Under the pieces are notes generated by a model. The model saw only the letters and a list, made by a program, of their open reading frames with translations, was not told the origin of the DNA and made no database searches. Shown here one piece after another: positions 1 through 4,743 of a stretch of 6,878 nucleotides of DNA. A program made the translations under genes and the position numbers. The DNA comes from Candidatus Aminicenantota bacterium (lineage in GTDB: Bacteria; Acidobacteriota; Aminicenantia; UBA2199), in the NCBI GenBank assembly GCA_020355945.1, contig CP070627.1, positions 1,625,589 through 1,632,466 of the forward strand, read 5' to 3'. The number at the start of each line of letters is the position of its first letter. The first letter of the stretch is position 1.

Positions 1-30
1 CTCCGGCGGCCAAAACCCTTTCGAGCAACA

Positions 31-60
31 GTCATTGGTCATTTGTCATTAGTCATTGGT
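31..60 (+). repeat. heptamer tandem array GTCATTN x4
   Basis: Four uninterrupted 7-base units begin at 31, 38, 45 and 52 with the pattern GTCATTN (N = G, T, A, G), followed by a partial GT. The opposite-strand version of the same unit occurs twice at 2948-2961. The unit and the alternation of its last base resemble heptameric STRR sequences of cyanobacterial genomes (recalled, not searched). Function unknown; such arrays usually vary in copy number. Confidence 0.75.
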
Positions 61-95
61 GAAAAAAGGAAATAGGAAAGTTTACTTAATAGGCT

Positions 96-195
96 GGGGG
101 TGCCACCCCCTTCTGGACTTCCAAAAACTTTTCATTAAGATGGTTTCTATTATCTTCTTTTCTTTGTGCCCCTTTGTGTACCTTTGTGGCTAAAA
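96..195 (+). repeat. composite repeat copy A: G/C hairpin plus CTTTGTG decamers
   Basis: A short hairpin (GGGGGT 96-101 with ACCCCC 105-110, three-base loop) is followed by an A/T-rich linker (CAAAAACTTTTCATTAA at about 122-138) and three 10-base units CTTTGTGNNN at 162-171, 172-181 and 182-191, then AAAA. A second copy in the same orientation lies at 2793-2889; the 34-base decamer block differs from it at one position only (33/34). The linker is also recognisably similar between copies, so the repeat unit is about 100 bases and not only the decamers. Confidence 0.75.
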
Positions 196-237
196 CAAGG
201 CGGTGAATTTAGGCCTCTTACTTGACTTTTTTTATGA

Positions 238-275
238 AGACTTTTACCATTATACTTTGATGTCTGTGAAAGTCT
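238..275 (+). promoter_or_regulatory. imperfect inverted repeat in the leader, possible operator or hairpin
   Basis: AGACTTTTAC (238-247) pairs with GTGAAAGTCT (266-275) over 10 positions with one G.T pair, enclosing 18 bases that contain TATACT (251-256), a good -10 match. A TTGACT lies at 222-227, but 23 bases from that hexamer, too far for a normal sigma-70 promoter; TACCAT at 245-250 would give 17 bases but matches poorly. The palindrome around a possible -10 suggests an operator or 5' UTR hairpin, now attached to a dead gene. Confidence 0.3.
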
Positions 276-286
276 ACAGTTAAAAT

Positions 287-303
287 AAAACGAGGAGTGC
301 AAA
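287..303 (+). promoter_or_regulatory. ribosome binding site of the arginase remnant
   Basis: GAGGAG (292-297) stands six bases before the ATG at 304, which supports 304 as the original start of the secreted protein rather than the internal ATG at 387. The 11-base block AAAACGAGGAG (287-297) is repeated exactly before the hydrolase gene at 3312-3322, so the two genes share a leader style. Confidence 0.7.
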
Positions 304-875
304 ATGAAATTTTGTATTTATTTTATTACACCTATTTTTATACTGGTGTCCATGTTAATATCCGCGCCAAACTCCAGTAAAGTGGAATGCTGGGGGGGAT
401 GCCCGTGGCTGTTTCCGCCGGACTTTGTTTGACCCGCCTCAGGTTAAAATCCGGCCTGGACCCGGCACTCCCTACAAAGTACATTGTCATGGCAGGGGTA
501 AGGGACACCGACTCCCTTGAGCAGGAACTCATCGACCGCTCCGATATAGAGATGATATCTGTAGATGATATTAAAAATCTAACTGAAAATATTCACGTTC
601 AAATGAGGAGATTGGAACGATTAACAGATATCATATATATACATGTCGATATGGATGTGATTGAACCTAAAGAAGTATCCGGGCACGGTCTCACCGTTCC
701 CAATGGGCCTACCAGTAAAGAACTGGCTTCCGCCCTGAAAGTCATGTTTAAATATAAAAAGGCAGCGGCATTGGGGATTGCTTCCTACCCGGCCAATAGA
801 GACAAAGATAATTTATCTAAGAAAGCAGCTTACAATTTAATCACAGTAGCTATCAAAGGGGTCCAGGAAAGGTAA
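304..875 (+). pseudogene. arginase/agmatinase-family gene remnant with signal peptide, internally deleted
   Basis: The original start at 304 encodes a signal-peptide-like N-terminus (MKFCIYFITPIF..., hydrophobic to about residue 21) but this frame stops at 430-432 after 42 codons. The arginase-like part lies in another frame, 381-875. It reads SGMLGGMPVA at its beginning, equivalent to the SGNLHGQPVA segment of arginases, then the metal-binding HVDMDVIEP (Asp88 and Asp90 counted from the ATG at 387) and a normal-looking C-terminus. The family's usual length is about 300 residues; the first half, with the GGDH and DAHxD metal ligands, is absent, so four of six manganese ligands are lost. The proton-shuttle His position reads Gly, and the family's late catalytic Glu (MEVNP in animal arginase) aligns by eye with ASYP, so even the ancestor was divergent. 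A TAA (378-380) lies directly before the homologous segment. Catalysis is very unlikely; a short protein from 387 or 399 has no good ribosome binding site. Confidence 0.8.
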
Positions 876-948
876 TTTTGTGAAAAAAACTTCTATTGGG
901 CGTCGCCTATTTCAAAAGTCAAAGGCAGAAGGGAAAAAGGATAAAGGG

Positions 949-2721
949 CTACTCATTGGAAACAACTATTGATTCTCCTACAGGTGGCGGTTCCTGGAAA
1001 TGTAAACAGCCTTCCCGCCATAACAGGAATCGATAAACACCATCATCCAATGAACGGTCAAATTTAAATTCTACGCGATTTGGTCCGTCGAGACCGGTTT
1101 TCAATATAGTAACTTGAAGCCCCTGGAGGCGAATGACATTATCTTTACCCGGATCATTATTCATTGGCTCAGAACCCCTGGTTTGGCTGTCGTCGATAAC
1201 CTCCATTTCCAGGGTATCTTCTGCAGTCCGCAAGTAGCGACGAGGCTGGGAAGAGGAAGATAACCGCCACCAGGATGCAGGCATCGGCATATCATACAGT
1301 TTACGGTAATAATAGCCGTGGAAGTCATACGCCCAGTCATTAAAATTGAGAAAAATCGCCTTTTGATGGGGAAGAAGCTGATTTAAAACCGACTGACAGT
1401 GAAATGTCTCTACCCGTTGGTGGTTTTCTTGCCAATCTCCGGCAAACCGGTACCAGGCTAAGGGAGGGCGGATAAACAACAAAACCACCAGTGCAGTACA
1501 TGCCAATATCCCCGGCACATTGCGGAAACTGAAAAGTTTTTTTACCTGCTGCCCCCAGTAATAGAGGATGAATCCCACCAATACCGACCCACCGATCAAA
1601 GGAATCAACATAACATGAGAACTGGGGGAACGGGCTGACAACGGAAGCAATGAACCAAGCGTCCCGGTGATTATCCAAAGGATGCGGCGCTGTTGACTGC
1701 GTGATGACGATTTCCATACCGGGTAAAGAAGAAGCCCTACCAGGACAATAGCTGCGGCACCCAACAGGACCACAGCCAACCGTCGCTCTGGAAAATACCA
1801 CAGGGAAGCATTACTACCAAAAAACAGTTCACCCATGAAGGACAACCCTTTGCCTGGCAGAGCGGAGAAAAAGGCTGCCGTATCATTAAAGGGGTCTAAA
1901 TAATCGCTAATACCAGCGGTCCCACAGCCCATGCCTTTATATAACGCCAGGTAAACCACCACCAGCAGGGTTGCCGGTAAAAGCGCCTTTATCCGTTTTT
2001 TAAGGGGATCGGGATGGGCCAATAATTCATAAGCTGCCACGAAGGCCATTACAGCCAATGTAACTTCCCCTGCCAGGAGAGCCGTAAGAAAGGCAGCCAG
2101 GGAGAGCAGCCGGCCCCACCTCCAATTGTCTTCTCGCCACTTTATGTGCGCTAACAGCCCGGCCAGGCTTAATGTCACCGCAATGATTATCCAACGGGCA
2201 GCGTTCCACATCACAGTGAAACTGTTGCTGGAGGAAATAGCAAACATGATCAATGCTATATATACGGCAGGGTGCCAGCAATGGTTTTCAGACCGGGGAA
2301 ATATCCGCATAAAAAGGAAGCCCAGTAAAATCACTGCTGCTGTATACCAGGAAATACTATGCAGGGTATAACCCAGTGGCTTGAGACCGAAAACTTTATA
2401 AGTTAATGACATTAACGCGGAACTTAACGGACGAAAAAAATTTACTTTTAAAGAAGAGTTGATTCCCATTTCCCATGTAAAGGGCCCCTGGGAGATCATT
2501 CCCGGGATATATCCCGGGTCCCCGGAGATAAAACCGTACAAATTTAACGAGCCCATCCAGGGGTAGTTTAACTTACCGGACAGAACTCCAAGTTGAATAT
2601 GATCGTCTTCACGAAATTGGGAGTACTTCAATAGAGGAAGTGTAACCACCAGGCTCAAAAGTATTCCGCATGCAACAGGAGATAAAAATAATCTTTTGGT
2701 TACGGAGAATTTTTTCCTCAT
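949..2721 (-). CDS. polytopic membrane protein, GT-C glycosyltransferase-like
   Basis: This 590-residue protein has about ten predicted hydrophobic helices (about 12-30, 118-138, 152-170, 174-191, 205-232, 247-262, 314-335, 347-364, 370-390, 402-418) and a soluble C-terminal part (about 420-590). After the first helix comes REDD (37-40), placed like the acidic loop motif of GT-C enzymes, which transfer sugars from polyprenyl-phosphate donors outside the membrane. The segment FFRPLSSALMSLTYKVFGL with following GYTLHSISWY (about 95-126) matches the RPL...FGL.P.GYHL...LLH pattern seen in TMTC/PMT-like GT-C proteins; this is family recognition by eye, and donor and acceptor are unknown. The C-terminal region is Trp/Tyr-rich and probably extracytoplasmic. 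Start: ATG at 2719-2721, with no Shine-Dalgarno but a strong promoter ending eight bases upstream. It converges on the arginase remnant with 73 bases between them and no clear terminator. A non-enzymatic membrane protein remains possible. Confidence 0.75.
   Translation of the reverse strand: MRKKFSVTKRLFLSPVACGILLSLVVTLPLLKYSQFREDDHIQLGVLSGKLNYPWMGSLNLYGFISGDPGYIPGMISQGPFTWEMGINSSLKVNFFRPLSSALMSLTYKVFGLKPLGYTLHSISWYTAAVILLGFLFMRIFPRSENHCWHPAVYIALIMFAISSSNSFTVMWNAARWIIIAVTLSLAGLLAHIKWREDNWRWGRLLSLAAFLTALLAGEVTLAVMAFVAAYELLAHPDPLKKRIKALLPATLLVVVYLALYKGMGCGTAGISDYLDPFNDTAAFFSALPGKGLSFMGELFFGSNASLWYFPERRLAVVLLGAAAIVLVGLLLYPVWKSSSRSQQRRILWIITGTLGSLLPLSARSPSSHVMLIPLIGGSVLVGFILYYWGQQVKKLFSFRNVPGILACTALVVLLFIRPPLAWYRFAGDWQENHQRVETFHCQSVLNQLLPHQKAIFLNFNDWAYDFHGYYYRKLYDMPMPASWWRLSSSSQPRRYLRTAEDTLEMEVIDDSQTRGSEPMNNDPGKDNVIRLQGLQVTILKTGLDGPNRVEFKFDRSLDDGVYRFLLWREGCLHFQEPPPVGESIVVSNE
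2501..2518. repeat. 18-base perfect palindrome inside the GT-C-like gene
   Basis: CCCGGGATATATCCCGGG is a perfect 18-base palindrome lying in frame within the coding sequence (residues about 68-73, GDPGYIPG on the minus strand). It contains two CCCGGG sites around an ATATAT core. It may be chance from Pro/Gly codons or a protein-binding site. Confidence 0.55.
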
Positions 2722-2729
2722 TAAACAAT

Positions 2730-2758
2730 ATTCTAATATGTCAAATGGCAGATGTCAA
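2730..2758 (-). promoter_or_regulatory. near-consensus sigma-70 promoter of the GT-C-like gene
   Basis: On the minus strand a perfect TTGACA (2758-2753) is separated by exactly 17 bases from TAGAAT (2735-2730), one mismatch from TATAAT. Only eight bases (2729-2722) lie between the -10 and the ATG, so a start point at the usual six to eight bases would fall at or next to the start codon and give a leaderless mRNA. This agrees with the absence of a Shine-Dalgarno. A second TTGACA (2744-2739) sits within the spacer. Confidence 0.6.
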
Positions 2759-2792
2759 GGAAATGTAATCCTTTCTTGCCTCTTTTTAATAA

Positions 2793-2889
2793 GCAGGGGG
2801 CTCTTTTCGAGAAAACCGCCCCCTGCACCCCCACAAAAGCTTTTTATTAAAAAACCTTTGTGCCCCTTTGTGTAACTTTGTGGCTAAAA
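2793..2889 (+). repeat. composite repeat copy B: hairpin plus CTTTGTG decamers
   Basis: A strong hairpin pairs GCAGGGGGC (2793-2801) with GCCCCCTGC (2818-2826), with an inner TTTT/AAAA stem around CGAG. It is followed by CCCCC, an A/T linker (ACAAAAGCTTTTTATTAA, about 2833-2850) and the decamers CTTTGTGNNN at 2856, 2866 and 2876. The order of parts is the same as at 96-195. The hairpin has no directly following T-run, so it is not scored as a terminator. Confidence 0.75.
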
Positions 2890-2916
2890 AGTCTGGGAAA
2901 AGTTTGGAAAAATTAT

Positions 2917-2934
2917 GGGGTCAGGTATTTTTTC
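2917..2934 (+). repeat. GGGGTCAGG signature followed by a T-run
   Basis: GGGGTCAGG (2917-2925) is followed by TA and a run of T. Its exact reverse complement, CCTGACCCC, lies at 4570-4578 beyond the hydrolase gene, so the two 9-mers form an inverted pair around 2917-4578. Similar G-rich signatures often mark leftovers of REP-like elements; assignment to a specific family is not possible here. Confidence 0.4.
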
Positions 2935-2947
2935 CGGAATTCATTAC

Positions 2948-3009
2948 CAATGACCAATGACATGATTGGGGAACCAGGGAACCGGCACGGATAACGAATA
3001 ACGGATTGC
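2948..3009 (-). repeat. block of three short tandem arrays (GTCATTG, GGTTCCC, GTTATYC types)
   Basis: Read on the plus strand: CAATGAC twice (2948-2961), GGGAACC twice with a one-base spacer (2969-2975 and 2977-2983), and GGATAAC, GAATAAC and a decayed third unit (2989-3009). The first is the reverse complement of the array at 31-60. All three resemble STRR-like units of cyanobacterial genomes, by recollection. Three different families with a near-seven-base period side by side is unlikely to be chance. Confidence 0.65.
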
Positions 3010-3123
3010 CAAAAAAATTATAAAATTAGGCACCGTCCCTCTTCTTCTTTTATTTTTTAACTTGTTTTCTTCTTTCATTTTTGGTAAATTATTCTTGAAA
3101 CTTTATAAAAAGAAGGTCCAACT

Positions 3124-3228
3124 ATGAATGCTCAGCCTTTAACCAATTTACAATTGGAACTTCTTAAATTGTATTCTACTAACCTGGATCACACGTTTGC
3201 ACGCCCCGACCCCTTTTTTCCCTTTTAG
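3124..3228 (+). pseudogene. truncated small antitoxin-like ORF
   Basis: A 34-codon ORF starts at ATG 3124, seven bases after AGAAGG (3111-3116). Its first 20 residues, MNAQPLTNLQLELLKLYSTN, look like the N-terminus of a family of roughly 70-residue proteins (L..LQ.ELLKLYS...) that I recall as encoded next to PIN-domain toxins. After about residue 22 the sequence changes to HTFARPDPFFPF, encoded by the GCACGCCCCGACCCC-plus-T-run motif typical of the repeat debris here, and stops at 3226-3228. No toxin gene follows. I read it as an antitoxin gene cut by an insertion or deletion. The family assignment is from memory and the fragment is short. Confidence 0.45.
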
Positions 3229-3311
3229 AGAACTTTTAATTCCCCGTTTGCGTTCTATTTTTATTAGACTCAAAAATATGGGTCGTTTTAAAGAAGTAAT
3301 GTAAAAAAATC

Positions 3312-3329
3312 AAAACGAGGAGGACATCG
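3312..3329 (+). promoter_or_regulatory. strong ribosome binding site of the hydrolase gene
   Basis: AGGAGG (3318-3323) stands six bases before the ATG at 3330, fixing the start. The block AAAACGAGGAG (3312-3322) is identical to the one preceding the arginase remnant. Confidence 0.85.
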
Positions 3330-4553
3330 ATGCGTCAACTGATTGTATCAATCATTTCATTATTAACAGTATTTACCGTCATTTCTTTTTCACAGCAGGA
3401 CACGGCTGGACCAGTTGTGACAAGAATACAACATATTGAAAAAGGTCTGACCGAATTCACATCGCTGATGGATGTGTTCAACCCCAGTACAACAAAGGCG
3501 AAAGAATTCAAAACACTGAGTGAACGAATGGCACACTATAACGTACCGGGTGCCGGTATCGCCGTCATTAATGACTTTAAATTGGAATGGGTCAAATCCT
3601 ACGGGATTATTAACGCCGGAAACCGCAGACCAGTAAACATCGACACGTATTTTCAAGCCGCTTCAACATCTAAATTGGTGACCTCCGCCATTGTCATCCA
3701 CTATGTAGAAAAGAAAATCCTCAACCTGGATGAAGATGTCAACCGTTATTTGAAATCCTGGAAGGTGCCGGAGAATGATTTTACCCGCAAGCAAAAGGTC
3801 ACGCTGCGTTTGTTGTTAACCCACCAGGCAGGTTTGCCTACTACCAATTTCCCCCAAAAAGAGAATGCCGGTGAGCCTACCCTGGTCCAGGTATTGAAGG
3901 GAGAGTCGCCTGCCTTGAATAAACCCGCCCTGGTGGAATATGAACCGGGCACCAGGTGGCAATACTCCAATATCGGTTACCTGGTGATTCAACAAGTGCT
4001 GGAAGATGTATTATCTAAACCCTTCGCTCAAATTGCTAAAGAGACGGTATTTGAGCCGCTGGGGATGAAACACAGCACCTTTGAATACCCACTGAAACCG
4101 GAACAGCAGGCCAATGAAGCAATGCCCCATGATGCGGAAGGAAAAGCCCATGAACCTCAGATCGGTCCACCGGCAGTGGCCCATGGTGACCTGCTGACCA
4201 CTCCTTCGGATTTAGCGCTGTTTACTATCGAATTAATGCGGGCCTATCAGGGTTCGAGGGCGGGTAAGGGTTTATTATCAAAAGACATGGCGCTCCAAAT
4301 GTTTAGCAAAGAACGGGAACTGGATCCTGAAATGTTCGGCTTACCGCTGCAAGTAGGCCTGGGGTGTTTCCTTTACGGCACAGGTAACCACTTTGCCTTC
4401 GCTCACCCCGGCAGTAATCTTCCGGGTATGAATTGCTGGTTATTAGGATACCCGGAAACCGGCAGGGGCATTGTCATCATGACCAACGGCGTTAAGGGTG
4501 AAATCCTGGCATTGGAGATCATATCCGCTTTCAACAGGGAATATAATAAATAA
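3330..4553 (+). CDS. secreted serine hydrolase of the beta-lactamase class C / PBP4* family
   Basis: The 407-residue protein begins with a Sec-type signal peptide (hydrophobic about 4-20, likely cleavage around SFS-QQ at 21-22) and has one beta-lactamase-fold domain (about 55-400). Catalytic motifs are visible: S112-T-S-K115 (nucleophile Ser and general base Lys), Y212-S-N214 (Tyr-x-Asn), and H359-P-G361 where class C enzymes have Lys-Thr-Gly. The HxG form is common in esterases, D-aminopeptidase-like and LACTB-type relatives, so an esterase or peptidase acting outside the cytoplasm is as likely as a true beta-lactamase; antibiotic resistance should not be assumed. Other family landmarks are LLTHQAGLP (162-170), EPGTRWQYSN (205-214), FEPLGMKHS (241-249) and HGDLLTTPSDLALF (285-298). 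Length is normal and all motifs are intact. It converges on the GH3 gene; 190 bases of debris separate them and no clear intrinsic terminator was found. Confidence 0.93.
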   Translation: MRQLIVSIISLLTVFTVISFSQQDTAGPVVTRIQHIEKGLTEFTSLMDVFNPSTTKAKEFKTLSERMAHYNVPGAGIAVINDFKLEWVKSYGIINAGNRRPVNIDTYFQAASTSKLVTSAIVIHYVEKKILNLDEDVNRYLKSWKVPENDFTRKQKVTLRLLLTHQAGLPTTNFPQKENAGEPTLVQVLKGESPALNKPALVEYEPGTRWQYSNIGYLVIQQVLEDVLSKPFAQIAKETVFEPLGMKHSTFEYPLKPEQQANEAMPHDAEGKAHEPQIGPPAVAHGDLLTTPSDLALFTIELMRAYQGSRAGKGLLSKDMALQMFSKERELDPEMFGLPLQVGLGCFLYGTGNHFAFAHPGSNLPGMNCWLLGYPETGRGIVIMTNGVKGEILALEIISAFNREYNK

Positions 4554-4569
4554 ACGCCAGATTTTTTTG

Positions 4570-4710
4570 CCTGACCCCTTAGCCGCCTTAGCCGCATCAG
4601 TTTCGTTACCTCCACATTCATACGATGCGGCTTCACTAACAGGCTGCTGGCTAAGCTTTACCTGCGTGGGACTCGACACCACTGGAATGCGCCAGCTTGG
4701 CCTGGCGCAC
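4570..4710 (-). mobile_element. structured fragment resembling the 5' end of a group II intron
   Basis: Read on the minus strand from 4710, the element starts GTGCGCC, the typical 5' sequence of bacterial group II introns, and immediately forms a perfect 8-bp hairpin (TGCGCCAG 4709-4702 with CTGGCGCA 4695-4688). A CCAGTGG...CCCAC hairpin follows. Later AGCCGCATC (minus strand, 4632-4624) pairs perfectly over nine bases with GATGCGGCT (4598-4590), enclosing GGAGGTAACG. It then breaks into a 9-base tandem (GCGGCTAAG twice, 4595-4578) and GGGGTCAGG. No maturase/reverse transcriptase or domain V is present, so only about 140 bases of domain I would remain. The assignment rests on the start sequence and fold; another structured mobile element is possible. 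Confidence 0.4.
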
Positions 4711-4740
4711 AAATTACCTGTCCCCAGGTATCCAGGTATT
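4711..4740 (-). repeat. short repeats next to the intron-like fragment
   Basis: The plus strand has ACCTG (4716-4720) and CAGGT (4725-4729) around TCCC, and CCAGGTAT twice in tandem (4724-4731 and 4732-4739). Read on the minus strand this is ATACCTGG twice followed by GGGGACAGGTAATTT, another G4-type signature, just upstream of the intron-like start. It lies between the stops of two convergent genes, four bases after the GH3 stop codon in the minus direction. Confidence 0.5.
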
Positions 4741-4743
4741 TCT

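Larger units (their letters stand above)
1..303. other. intergenic region upstream of the arginase remnant
   Basis: No convincing coding sequence is seen in these 303 bases. They hold a four-unit heptamer array (31-60), a G/C hairpin followed by three CTTTGTGNNN decamers (96-195), an imperfect inverted repeat (238-275) and the ribosome binding site of the following remnant. The first 30 bases are GC-richer and may be the edge of another repeat or gene outside the window; nothing more can be said of them. Confidence 0.6.
2722..3329. other. 608-base divergent intergenic region filled with repeats and gene debris
   Basis: Between the two divergent genes lie, in order: the promoter of the GT-C-like gene (2730-2758), composite repeat copy B (2793-2889), a GGGGTCAGG signature (2917-2925), short tandem arrays (2948-3009), a GGCACCGTCCCT motif (3029-3040), an antitoxin-like ORF fragment (3124-3228) that ends in a CCCGACCCC plus T-run motif (3205-3219), and an AT-rich leader of the hydrolase gene. 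No convincing promoter was found for the hydrolase in 3229-3311. Confidence 0.7.

Noticed and set aside
31..60. CRISPR array
   Set aside because: The heptamer units are contiguous with no spacers and are far too short for CRISPR repeats; no cas gene is present.
222..256. TTGACT/TATACT promoter for the arginase remnant
   Set aside because: The 23-base spacing is outside the sigma-70 range; the alternative -10 at correct spacing matches at only four of six positions.
338..532. 64-codon minus-strand ORF across the arginase remnant
   Set aside because: It is antisense to clear arginase homology, has no ribosome binding site and shows no recognisable domain.
1340..2371. Several open frames (1340-1801 -, 2027-2281 -, 2126-2371 +) inside the GT-C-like gene
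   Set aside because: All overlap a continuous 590-codon gene with membrane-protein character and read as low-complexity shadow translations.
2793..2826. Intrinsic terminator at the strong hairpin
   Set aside because: The stem is strong but is followed by CCCCC and A-rich sequence rather than a T-run, and it stands upstream of a divergent gene, with no gene to terminate on the plus strand.
3390..3970. Two minus-strand frames (3390-3656, 3746-3970) opposite the hydrolase gene
   Set aside because: They are antisense to the catalytic motifs of an intact enzyme and lack start signals.
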